Position numbers and translations under genes: made by a program | Shown: piece by piece, positions 1-10,703 of the stretch | Layout of the letters: every line of letters begins with the position of its first letter | How positions within the stretch are numbered: the stretch's first letter is position 1 | Assembly (NCBI GenBank): GCA_029706075.1 | Contig: JAINUG010000169.1 | Coordinates: forward strand, 186,001-250,000 | DNA from: Aldrovandia affinis | Lineage: Eukaryota; Chordata; Actinopteri; Notacanthiformes; Halosauridae | Length of the DNA stretch: 64,000 bases | Direction of reading: 5' to 3' | The notes under the pieces: generated by a model | What the model was told of the DNA's origin: nothing | Seen by the model: only the letters and a program-made list of their open reading frames with translations | The model's database searches: none

Positions 1-229
1 ATACAGGAAGTCTGTTTTACCGAACAGGAAATGGGCTTGCAGGTAAGTCCGAGGGAGAGGCAGTGCTGTAGGGTAACAGGTGAAAGGACAGGTGATGTAT
101 ATGAGGGTAGAGGTCTACAGGTGTGTTTTTATGCAGTCCCTGCATAGGACTGAAGGGCTGGTGGTGCTGTGTGTGTGCTGGCTGTTTATAAGCACTATAA
201 ATATTGAGCAGCGCTGTTCTGCATTTCAG

Positions 230-3200
230 GCTGCTCTCGAGGGCCCAGCCCACTCACTATGGGTGCCCAGGACTCCCTGCCGGTGGCAGCCGCCTTCACT
301 GAAACCGTCAATGCCTACTTCAAAGGAGCCGACCCCAGCAAGTATGCCCTCCACACCTCCTCGCTCCCCAATCCCTCACATTGCAACGCTGTGGGAGTAG
401 AATAACAATACATTTTATAGCACATTTCATACAATGCATGCGCTTTACACATATTTACATGAAGATAATAATACAAATTGAGCAGAGTTTATTTCTAATG
501 CCAGAGTAAAACCAAAAGTAGTAAAATAATAATGAGAATAAAATTGTAAAACAATAAAACATTAAAACTAAAGATAAAGAGTAAGATAAGGATAAAACAA
601 GTAAAAATAGTAAAACTATGGATCTTAAGATGCTTTTTAAGAGTGAGTGAAGCACCCCATTGCAACCCACAATGCAACACTGCCTAGTCACAAAGTTACC
701 CACTCCTTTCCAGAATGTACCACTGCCTATGGACAAATCAACGCCGTAGGAGTGAAAAAACTCAGCTCTTTCCCACAATGCAACACTGAAAGGGTCAAGT
801 GCCATCCTTTGTTTAGACTGAGCCAGTAATGAGAACTGTTTGAGAACTGTTTGAACCAGTATCCCACACAGCCATTTTAAACAACCTCTTCCAAGAAAAG
901 ACAATAAAATACTGTTTGAAGAGAATAAAGGTTTAATCAGCTTAAATCGACTGTTATCTCACAGAATATAGACACAGAATATATACCATTACTGTCTGCC
1001 TGCAGAACCAATTCTACTGTACATCTAGTAGAGTGTAATTTGTGATTCTATGCTGTATTAGTATCAGTGTGTTTTACCAAATGTGGTATAATAAACAAAA
1101 TGTCCGTGAACCATTTAGGAAAAGGTATGCTACACTTTTGTGTAGAGTCAATATAATAAACACTGAATTTACATTGACATTTACATTAACATGCACTTAA
1201 GAATAATGTTTAACACAGTGAGTTTAGGTAAATTAGTTACTCACTTAAGTGAGTTAAGCTAAATTATTAGGAAAGCAATGTATGGCCCCACCAAGCCAAT
1301 ACAAATTGTTCTCTGGCTCCTGTTTGTAGCGGCGCTGTGGGACACAGCCCCGATCCTCCAGTTCAGTCCAGACTGAGTGGATGGGTGCACACCCATAGAG
1401 TGCTGAGAAGCCTGGTGGTGCTGAGTCTGGTCGAGAGGGCTTCTGGCCACAGTGCACCCTGGTCATGTGATAAGGCAAACAGGAAGTGGTTCTAATGACT
1501 GCCTTTGCCTTCCCATCTTCAAGGTGTGTGGTGAAGATTACAGGGGACATGGTGCTGTCCTTCCCGGCTGGGATCACCAGACACTTTGCCAATAATCCTT
1601 CTCCAGCCATCCTAACATTCAGCATAACCAACTACAGCCGGCTGGAGCACGTCCTGCCTAACCCCCAGCTGCTGTGCTGGTAAATATCACCCTGCCAAAA
1701 TCAGCTCTCCGATACCTTCCCTAAACCCAAACCAGCATTGCATTACATTGCAGGCATTTAGCAGACACTCTTATCCTGAGGGACTTACACAGTTTTACAT
1801 TTACTGAAGCAATTAAGTGAATATCCCCCCATTAAGTACCTAGCTCAAGGGTGCAGCAGCATTGCCCACCCAGGAATAGAACCTGCAACCTTTGCATTAC
1901 AACGTTACAAGCCCAGTTCCCTAACCATTATGCCACACTGCTGCCCTGCCACCCATCATCCCTGCCCTATGGCTGAACCTGCTTATTGAGCCGCAAGAGA
2001 TCACTGTGCTCAATATCAAACTCAATGAATTAATGCTCCACACAATTTCATTATTAATGATGTTGCTTCTGACGCTGTGAGCCTGAACGATAAAATATCC
2101 AGGTCTGCATTGCAGTGCTATAAATACTTGCATTATTAGTGATGTCTGTGTGTGGCAGAATTGTTTTACACCAAAAAGAACATTTTGTTCATCTATGCAT
2201 CCTGGAGCTTTCTTTGCCAAAAATTCTGCTTAGCTTTTTTGCATGAAACGGAGTGTTGTGTGCTTTTTATTTTCTGCGTTAATCTTGATGAGTTATAAAT
2301 ACATCCATTACTTGTGTCTCAGTGACACCACACAACCCAACCCCAACTCCAAGGAATTCTGGGTAAATATGCCAAACCTGATGACCCATTTAAAGAAAGT
2401 GTCGGATCAGAAGCCTCAGGCCACATACTACAATGTGGACATGTTGAAATACCAGGTGAGGTAGCTATTACTCCTAGAATATAACTAATAATGTCATTTT
2501 TATATCCATCTATATTAATAGTGAATCATTAGTTCATACAGTGCATAGTTCATTAGTTCATACCACGGGGTCAAAGGTCATACAGTGCACTGTATTATTG
2601 CCACCATATTATTGCGCTATATGCTGTGTTCCTCAGGTATGGTCATTATTGCACTGTATTATTGCAACTAAATGCTGTGTTCCTCAGGTATGGTCTTTGT
2701 AGCAGTGTATTATTGCGCTATATGCTGTGTTCTTCAGTTAGTCTTTTTATATCCCCAGGTATCTGCAGTTGGCATCCAGGCCACACCCCTGAGCTTAGCC
2801 GTCCACTGGAAGTGTGAGCCTATCAGCACCGACCTCAGAATAGACTACAAGTACAACGGGGCGGCTATGACGACAGCCACTGCGCTAAACAATGTCCAGT
2901 TCCTGGTCCCGGTCGATGGAGGGGTGACCAAGCTCCAGGCCGTGCTGCCTCCCGCTGCCTGGTAAGAGCAGCGTTTTTTCAGATGGGGGCAGGAATTTCA
3001 TGCTGCTGGTTCCCTGATACCAGGGTCTGTTTTGAGGTGTTTTTTTATTTGTGATGCTCCTTAAGTGATAATCCAATTGAAATACTGTTATAGGTGTTCA
3101 GTTTATAGAAACTATAGATCAAATCAAATAAATTCAAATGTATTTGTATAGCGCCTTTACAAATACTTTGTCACAAAGAACCTAGGCCTAACTCCCCCCA

Positions 3201-5388
3201 AAACAAGGCTAAGGCAGCAGTGGAAAAACTGGTCAAAACTAGCAGGTCGAAAGGATAGGGGCCTGGGGACTGGGGTAGGCATGGGAGGGCCGATCTGGAA
3301 TCCGGTTAATGGGTAGGGGTTTAGTAACAGTGATGGAGAGAAACAGGTTTGTATTTTGTGCTGGCTTAGATGTGTTAAAATGGTCATTTGTAGATGAATA
3401 TGCTCCATCATATTTCATCATTTTGAAATGGTACACTTAAGAGACAGTGTGTCATTTCCTGCTTAAAGGAACGCGGAGCAGCAGAGAATCCTGTGGAAGA
3501 TCCCTGACATTTCACTCAAGTCGGAAAATGGAGGTAAACTATGTTCAGGATTCTACCTTGGGGAGCAAATCTTCATCTTTGGTTCTAGATTCATGTCGAC
3601 CATAATTTTATGTCCACTGCCTTTTCATAGCAGCTAACCCACGGGGTCAGTTATTTTGCAGTTATTGTCCTGGCAGTAGAGAGAACAGGGCCTAGATCGG
3701 ACTTTAAGATGCAGGTATCCACACAGGTGGTAATCCTTGTAGAAAACAATATATCCGAGAGGGAAAACATAAATCACAGACTAAATGTATGTCGAAATAT
3801 GTAGTATATGTTTGAAAATATATAAGAACTATTGTCACTTTCACAGATGCGATTGTGCACACATATTGCAGAACATCTTTTGTTTTTAGTTGTTTTTTAC
3901 ACGATAATATTCAAAATATATGCACAACACTGTATATTCTACATTTTCCGTAATTTATTTTCAAATATAAATAATTAATCTTCGCACACATTGAAAGCAC
4001 ACTCTTTATATTTTGGGATATCTGATATGACCATATATTGACATATATCATTTCATAGGAGCCCACTGACCCAGTAACTGTACAGTTCCCAGGGTTTAAA
4101 TCAGACCAAAGATCATGTCAATGACTGAGAGAATGCTCCCCCTAAGCAATAAGGCACAGACCATCAGAAGTAACACAAAAAGCTTAAATAGGGGTTGCAC
4201 GCTCTTGTTAAATAGGGGTTGCATGCTTCGAAACAACATGTATAAGCAAACGTACACTTCGGCATTTCGGTACACCTCCGAAACGTGTCAAGGATTTTTC
4301 ACAAGCTCCAGCATTTGTTTTGAAACAAATGTCAAGTTTACAAAAGTGTGCGAACTCAATGTAAGTTTCTCAATGAATTGGGGTCCCCAGCGGTGCACAC
4401 GGGCGAGGCTATAGGAGCGGTTGTCATGAGCGTGGTCCTCTCTCCCCAGGGATAGGATCCCTGCTCGGCAGGTTCACTCTGACAGGGGGGCCCAGTAACC
4501 CCGCCCCCCTGGCAGTGCAGTTCACCAGCGAGGGCAGCACCCTCTCCGGCTGTGGCATCGAGCTGGTGGGTGCCGGGTACCGCTTTTCCCTCATCAAAAA
4601 GAGGTTTGCCGCAGGTGAGTTGAGTTCTTGTGGGGGCGAGCAGGGGAGGGAGTGAGGGAGGCAGACACCCAGCCAGCCACGCAGGGGGTGGCGGCAAGTG
4701 CTGTAGATGCATCACTTACTGACGTTTGATTGGCCTAAATGCACCATATGACACGTCTGGGCCAATCACACCAAAAGGTGTTATGTGTGAAGAGACCACC
4801 AGGGCCTGCTGGGAAAATAAGTAATGTACGTATTTTATGTTCAAAGGGGAGTTAGCTCTCTTTCATGCTCAGCAGTTTACTGATGAAATGTGTCAATGTG
4901 TCGCAGAATGAACCACTCAGAGTGAGACCAACAGTATGTATATGCTTTTAACAAAGGAATTGGGATGTGACTGTCCACAAACGGCTATGCGGATATGAAA
5001 CTAATGAGCCAGCAAGCGTTTCACATGGCAACATGTTCAAATCATATTTTCGCATTGAATATTTTCTAATTGTGTGTATTTAAATCAAGCTAAGGAATTA
5101 ATCTAAGCAACAGTGCCAATGCCAGTGTCGTTTCAGCAAAACTAGCATAATAAGCCACTTGCCTGATTTCATGTATTCATTGTCATTAAAGATTATGATT
5201 GTATAATTTGTCTTGCTTCTGATAATCTTGTAAGTTTGGGATGCTGCCCCCAGTAATTTGGCCTTGTTCAAAGTGCTTTATATTTCCTCCACCACCCCAT
5301 ACATATATTCAATCTCGATAAGTAACAAAATGGCTGAATGATATGATTTTTTTTTTTCTTTTCAGGGAAATACTTGGCTGAAAATTAA
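230..5388 (+). CDS. sgip1: SGIP1, C-terminal part (mu-homology domain)
   Basis: Endocytic adaptor that binds membrane and clathrin-coat proteins such as Eps15 and AP-2; the mammalian protein is mainly neuronal. Seven exons join in phase: 230-341, 1524-1679, 2323-2455, 2759-2961, 3469-3533, 4450-4614, 5366-5388 (stop TAA). They encode the last 284 residues; upstream exons lie outside the window. The product starts in the linker ([20 protein letters not shown]) and then covers the whole muHD, including [34 protein letters not shown] and the end [21 protein letters not shown]1 and FCHO2 carry a related domain, but these peptides match SGIP1 more closely, and the neighbour DYNLT5 is the SGIP1 neighbour in human. 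All splice sites are GT/AG and no frame is broken. The first exon starts after TTTCAG at 229 with two bases of a split codon. Confidence 0.95.
1736..1950 (-). mobile_element. tRNA-derived SINE, full-length, in SGIP1 intron
   Basis: On the minus strand a tRNA-like head near 1950 has an A-box (GTGGCATAATGGTTAGGG) and a B-box-like GCAGGTTCTATTCC. A body follows, then the tail GTAAGTCCCTCAGGATAAGA and TCTGCTAAATGCCTG. The same tail ends several other repeats in this window. Confidence 0.7.
2591..2737 (+). repeat. 50-51 bp tandem repeat, three copies, beside an SGIP1 splice acceptor
   Basis: Three units of about 50 bp share TATTATTGC and ATGCTGTGTTCCTCAG. GCTGTG recurs at 2623, 2674 and 2724. Each unit ends with an acceptor-like CCTCAG or TTCAG just upstream of the exon at 2759. 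Confidence 0.75.
3118..3260 (+). mobile_element. LINE/SINE 3'-end fragment
   Basis: The stretch TTGTATAGCGCCTTTACAAA, then AAGAACCTAGGCCTAACTCC, resembles a widespread fish retroposon 3' end containing a TATAGCGC motif. Recognised by eye only; the family is not assigned. Confidence 0.45.
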
Positions 5389-6896
5389 CCTACAGAACAA
5401 CACAGTGAAAATTATATCATTGGATCTGATGGGAACTAAAGACAGGGGACACACGTTTCAAAACGAGCCAACAGTTACACAAAAAATACAAAACAAACAA
5501 ACACTTTTTACTTATTTTTCCAGAAGGAAGACAAGGTGGCTCATCCAACAGTGTTATTTGACTTGCTTTACAGAATGGTTGACAGTTGGTGCACATTTGT
5601 TGTGCCGATAAAATGCATTATTTTCAGGAAGGTCTTGTGTTTCGGACGTCTTTTGGGGTTGGTGTCAGTTTCCTTTTTAACATGCAGAATTGTGAAGCCT
5701 TTTTACCTACAGCTGGCCTTTGGCTCATCCTCACCATCCACCATTTTTTCTCTGACCCTGCAATACTGCACAGCCATAGGTGTAGTTCATGCGATGGGGG
5801 TGGGGGCATGTCATTATCTGTCTCAACAACTGAGATTGAGACAGGTTGGTATGTCCAGCAATGGATATTTGCCTGCCAGGAAAAGTTAATTGTATTAAAG
5901 AGACCAAAAGACTGACATTATGCTTCAAACATAAAGAACTCACTTGTGTTTGGAAGGAAACATATGTAGACAACCCCAAATGATTGTCTGAAAATATGCT
6001 CCATTTTTTTCCCTTTGTAATCAGCAGTCCCATCTATCGAATCATACGAGTTGTACAGGGGCTGCTGCTATGTTGTTTTTAATGACGTGGGTCGCCATGC
6101 TCTTTGTGGAGCCCAGAAGTTATGATGAAAACAAGACGAGGTCTCCAACCTGAGATTGAACGCTTCAGTGGTTTGTCTCATGGCTTATTTAGATTTTTTG
6201 TTCCCCTCACGTGATTCATCATTTTCTAATTGCAATATTAAAAGAAAAAATATTTTCCCTTAAAAAAATGTACAAAGTGTAATTTAAAATTGTTACTATA
6301 TATCCGAAAGGGCGTTTGGTGTTTCTGCGTATTGTCAGATAGCGTTTTTTTGTTGTTCTTCAGACAGCGGTTTAAAGTACTTCAAAGTACATTACAGCAC
6401 TATATTTTTTATTTATCGATAATACTGATTGTTGTAAAAATGTATCTGTATATGACTAGAATTTGAATGGTACAGTGTATCGGAAAAAACCTAGAGTTAT
6501 ATTTTAATTCTTTTTTGTTATCTGTGTATGTTTGTAACCTCTGTACAGTGTAATGCTAAGGTATACTTTTTAATTTTATTTAAGATATTATTTTTTAATT
6601 CTGTGGAACAGAGGTTTTGAGCTATATATGATGTGGGTGATGGGAGAGAATCCTGGGTGCATTGTGCTTGATGAAAGCAGTGTTATTCAGAGTTGTATCT
6701 GTGGTAATGACATGGATTTGTCAGTTTTTAACATTGTATCTTCAACGTGACCTCAAAGTGTTTGTTCTAGAAGTCTCAACGATATATTGTTCATCTCCAG
6801 CATGAGTCAGAATGAAGGAAATGCTTGAATCCGCTTCTTTTATTTTTGCGTATATTAACGGTCTCTGTGAGACGGGGAAATGAGGAATGGTGCCGG

Positions 6897-7083
6897 TGTA
6901 GCAGAGCTCGGAAGATGTGAGTTAAGCACGTGAGTGTCCACTGCAGAAAGTGACTTCAATAACAGTACAATTAGTTCCCTTGGCTGGGGACTCAGGTCGT
7001 TAGCTCAGCAAGCTAATTGTGTCTCTTGTGGCATTGGGATCCTCGGTTCAAAACTCACCTCAATCAGAACCAATTCTGGTACA
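6897..7083 (+). repeat. 5' LTR of the TRIM-like element
   Basis: Begins TGTAGCAGAGCTC and ends TTCTGGTACA. It contains a tRNA-like stretch: A-box-like TTAGCTCAGCAAG and, about 46 bases on, B-box-like GGTTCAAAACT, close to the A-to-B spacing of a tRNA gene. Confidence 0.8.
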
Positions 7084-7084
7084 T

Positions 7085-7103
7085 TGGTGCCGTGACTCGG
7101 ATT
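7085..7103 (+). other. Primer-binding site complementary to tRNA-His
   Basis: TGGTGCCGTGACTCGGATT is the exact complement of the last 19 nt of vertebrate tRNA-His including CCA (tRNA sequence from memory). It sits one base after the 5' LTR, where reverse transcription is primed. Confidence 0.85.
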
Positions 7104-7153
7104 ATACAACTGATGTCTATCGGTCGAGCTGTGGTTGCTGCTGCAGGAGTTTT

Positions 7154-7164
7154 GAGGGGGAGAG
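7154..7164 (+). other. Polypurine tract of the TRIM-like element
   Basis: GAGGGGGAGAG ends directly against the TGTAG start of the 3' LTR, the usual place for the plus-strand primer. Confidence 0.75.
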
Positions 7165-7330
7165 TGTAGTGGAGCTCTGAAGATGTGAGTTAAGCACGTG
7201 AGCGTCCGCTGCAGATAAGATGTCGATAAGAGTACGATGAATTCTCTTGGCTGGGGACTCAGCTCAGCGAGCTAATCATTTTGGGATGCTCAGTTCGAAA
7301 CTCGCTGCAGTTAGAACCAACTCCGCTATA
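7165..7330 (+). repeat. 3' LTR of the TRIM-like element
   Basis: Aligns with the 5' LTR over its length (TGTAGTGGAGCTCTGAAG start, CTTGGCTGGGGACTCAG core) with scattered substitutions and a deletion in the middle of the tRNA-like part. A B-box-like GTTCGAAACTC is kept. Confidence 0.8.
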
Positions 7331-9425
7331 CCGGCGAGATGACCAAAATGAGCTCCGTGTTAACTTCAGACAAAGTATTGTGTAAAAGTGTTTTTTTTTT
7401 GTTAGTTTGGTTTTGTTTAGTATTGAAAATAAAATATGTCAACTTTACATACTAGGTCTACATCATAGGTTTTGAAAAATAGCAAACATAATATTAGCAA
7501 GAATAAACTACCTGAATTGTTCAATATTATCAGTCTAGTCAGCCGGTTTGCTTCAGGGTCCTAACTGTTTGGCCTAGACTCTGTACAGTTTGGTGCTGAA
7601 CTATGTTTGTCAAGAAAAAAACGAATGTTTGCTTTTAATTGGGAGTCAAAGTTAAGGACAAATGTAGATTGAATCCAGGCCTAATCCTCTCCAACATTTG
7701 GTGAAGAAACTCTTTAAAAATGTTTCCCTTTCAAAAATAAATACACGTTCATTTAATGAGCTGTATGTGCTTGTGTGGAAAATAGTATTATAGGGCATAA
7801 CACAGTCATATAAATCTGCAACAACGTGAAACATGGTAAAATAAACCTTTTGTTTATTATTACAAGCAAATAAAAACATTTCTAGGAACCTTTGGTTTTG
7901 ATCAAGTAATTTGTATTTATTTTCCCCTTAGTAATTTGTCTTTGTGAAGACATTACAACCTAAATTACGACAGCAGTTTGTTAGGATTTCAATATAATTG
8001 ACTTTTTTTAATCAGTTACTTATCTTCAGAAACAATGTGGCCATGTTGGGATATAAATTATGCAATTTTTCAAATGCCATATAATCTAAATTTAGCAGCC
8101 TGGTCTTGTGCTCTTTGCATTGCTATGGTTGGATGTCAGCCTGTCGACACCAAGGGGAAAAGCAGACCAGGTTTCAAAGATGCATATGTTATGTTATGTA
8201 TGTTATGTCCTCTCTGCTTTTTGCCAGAGAATCTCTGCCACATCCTATAACCTGGATAAAGTGTCAGATAGACTGATTTTGAAAAGGCCAAAAATTAAGC
8301 ATTCAGCACCCAAATACTATACTGCAATAGTGTAGATGTCTTTCAGTGTTCGATGGTGATCCTTTTGAAAACAAGCTTTTCTTTTCTTTCTTAGCTGCTT
8401 GCGCAGATGTCAAAGATGGAATATTGTGCTTGGAGCATCCTGTACATGTAACAATAATAACGTTCACTTCACACCTCATGCAGCTTCTGAAATAGTGACA
8501 GGGAACCAGTGCGACTTTAATTTTTTATTTGCTTTCTGCTGGAATGTGGGATTGACTTTTTGTTCTAGAAGTTTTGGAAATATTTTTGTCATTGTGAAAT
8601 TGTCTGTTTCCTTAGGTCTGCTCTAGTTTCATAGTTTGTGACAGGACTCTCAACATTTTTACCGTGTAACTCTGGTAAACCTTACTTTTTGACTTTATTA
8701 ATCAGTAAGCGTACTTCCATAACTAACTTTGTACTGAGTGAAAAGTTGAGTCATTTTCCAAATTTGACAGATGTAAACTTGGCCTCGATGTGTTGTCTTT
8801 CTGTACCAAACAAGCAGATGATTATGTTAATACATGTTTTGAGTATAGTGGCATCTCTCATATAATGCTTGCTTTCATTTAAAAATATTTCGCCTAAAAT
8901 GCTTGTATTTGTTCATATCTGACAGACTTCAATGACCTGTAAAACTGTCTTGTTTGTTGCAATAGGATATCTGATAACTTGTGTGTGCTTTGCTTAGTTT
9001 TAAAGCCTTACTGGTAAGTGAGCATTTCATAAACGACACAATTCACAGTACTTGATGAAGATTTGCACCACTTCTGTGATTTGGCTGCTGTTTAACAATG
9101 TGTGAAGGATCTGAGAAAAGTTGTTTTATGTATTAATATGATTTGCCTTATAGTTCAGTCTAAAATGTATGATCATCCCTCTGTAAATATGTATGTTACC
9201 TTTCCTTTTTATATAAATGTTATTACATTTAGTTGTGTCGACATCCTATCCGTTGCACAGGATACTCAATATGCAATCATTTAATGTAAATGTACCTTGG
9301 AAAAAAATATATATTTCCCATCTAATGACTTCAAAAGTATATGAACTTATATACTTAGTGTATAAGAATGACTATGATATCTGTAATACCTGTTTAAGAT
9401 GTCCATTCATGTAAGTTTTCTTGGA

Positions 9426-9431
9426 AATAAA
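9426..9431 (+). terminator. Candidate distal poly(A) signal of SGIP1
   Basis: AATAAA followed by A-rich then T-rich DNA, about 4 kb past the SGIP1 stop. A proximal AATAAA lies at 7428-7433. Which one is used cannot be told from sequence. Confidence 0.4.
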
Positions 9432-9835
9432 GTGAGGAAAATCAAGATGTGCGCATTCAGTTTTTGTTTTTTTCCAGTGCGGGGTCCAGGAAAACAAATA
9501 GCTACTGTAGACTACGTGGATTTGAAACGTATTTCTGTTAACTCTTCATAGTCTGAATGTAGTGAGTGTGCTGTTCGGAAAGCTTACTTTGAATTTTGTA
9601 TCCCAATGCCCTAATCAGGCATAATGTTCAGGTTTCTAAATTGGCGATGCAGTTTCAGCGCAGAGTCATGTAAAACGGTATCTGTACAGTCCGGTGCACC
9701 GAACCTTTCCGACAGCGTTAGTTCTGCTTTTTCGGCTGACGCTTTGACACCTGGCGTGACACGGCTTGGGGAGGAGCCACACCGGTTCTTACGGGATCTA
9801 AGCATTTGATTGGTGTGGAACACAAGACGCCTCAT

Positions 9836-9916
9836 ATGGCGGAGGTCACACCCGCGTTGTCAAGACAACAGAACGCTCCGGCTGACCTACATATTTCCGG
9901 TTTGCTGTTTACACTG
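9836..9916 (+). other. dynlt5: Candidate first exon of DYNLT5 (5' UTR or in-frame N-terminal extension)
   Basis: An ATG at 9836 opens 27 codons ending at a good donor (CTG|GTAAGA). Spliced to an acceptor at 10691 it stays in frame with the conserved DYNLT5 start at 10704, adding 31 residues. The human protein, as remembered, starts at the MSD of exon 2, so this exon may instead be 5' UTR. Confidence 0.5.
9856..9869 (+). promoter_or_regulatory. X-box-like RFX site at the DYNLT5 5' end
   Basis: GTTGTCAAGACAAC is a perfect inverted palindrome around AA and fits the RYYNYY-WW-RRNRAC X-box consensus bound by RFX factors. It lies inside the likely first exon. An inverted CCAAT (ATTGG) is at 9808-9812. 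Confidence 0.6.
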
Positions 9917-10703
9917 GTAAGAGTTGGTGATTTTCAGAAATGTACAACATTTTAATGAATAAGAAAAGATAGTTAGCGTAACTTATATTACGCTGAGTTC
10001 TAGCTATTTTTGTTTAAGTTTACGTTTCTGTCATGTCAGGGCAAATTGATGGGTTGCAAATCTCCCTTGAATTACATCTTGGCTAACGTTAGCTAGCTAA
10101 CATGCTTTTTTGGCTTTTATAGAATTAACGTTAGCAGTTACAGAGCACAGACCGAGGGAAGAGAAATGTAGGCCTAGCCTATCGGATATTTGGTAATAGT
10201 CTTTCTTGCGTGAGCTAACAACAATTGCACGTGAAACATAGTATTACTTCATTACGAAGATGCTAGATTATGCGAAATTACCTGACAGCTGGAGCCCCTT
10301 CAGGATATATGTTACTGTAAAAACAACTTGCAGATCCAAACATTATTTGTTTACTAAATTACTAATGTACCCTTGTGCAAAAACGATGCGAACGACTTCT
10401 TCAAAAAAGGTATCCGTCATTCTATTATTTTTTCATGCAAGTTCAGTCATTGTTACCTCCAACATTCATACAGTCCCACACAGTAAACGATCAACTTTGA
10501 GATCATTTAAAGCCACTTGAAATGATCACCATCAACATTATAATAGTCATTATTATGATTATGTGAAATTGTAGCTAGTAGCAGAAGTTGTAGTATTAAT
10601 ATTAGCCGAGTAATCATTTAGGTATTTCAATTAATATATTATTGATGTTGGGCCTGCAAGTTATTTATGTTTTGTTTTTCTCCGCATGAAGAATGGGGAA
10701 AGG

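Larger units (their letters stand above)
6897..7330 (+). mobile_element. Miniature LTR retrotransposon (TRIM-like) with tRNA-His primer site
   Basis: Two direct repeats of 187 and 166 bp flank an 81-bp internal region. The 5' repeat runs TGTAG...TACA, and one base later comes a 19-nt match to the 3' end of animal tRNA-His (7085-7103). A purine tract (7154-7164) abuts the second repeat. CCGG lies immediately outside both ends (6893-6896 and 7331-7334), fitting a 4-bp target duplication. There is no coding capacity. This is the layout of a TRIM, a non-autonomous LTR element whose proteins come from elsewhere. The two LTRs differ at many sites and by a deletion, so the insertion looks old. Confidence 0.85.
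5389..9450 (+). other. Presumed SGIP1 3' untranslated / downstream region
   Basis: Starts right after the SGIP1 stop and shows no further coding exon. It is AT-rich and holds a miniature LTR element (6897-7330) and AATAAA signals at 7428 and 9426. A 3' UTR of up to 4 kb is inferred, not shown. Confidence 0.5.

Noticed and set aside
230..5388. Assignment of the first gene as FCHO1 or FCHO2
   Set aside because: They share the muHD, but the peptides match SGIP1 more closely and DYNLT5/INSL5/MIER1 follow as at the SGIP1 locus.
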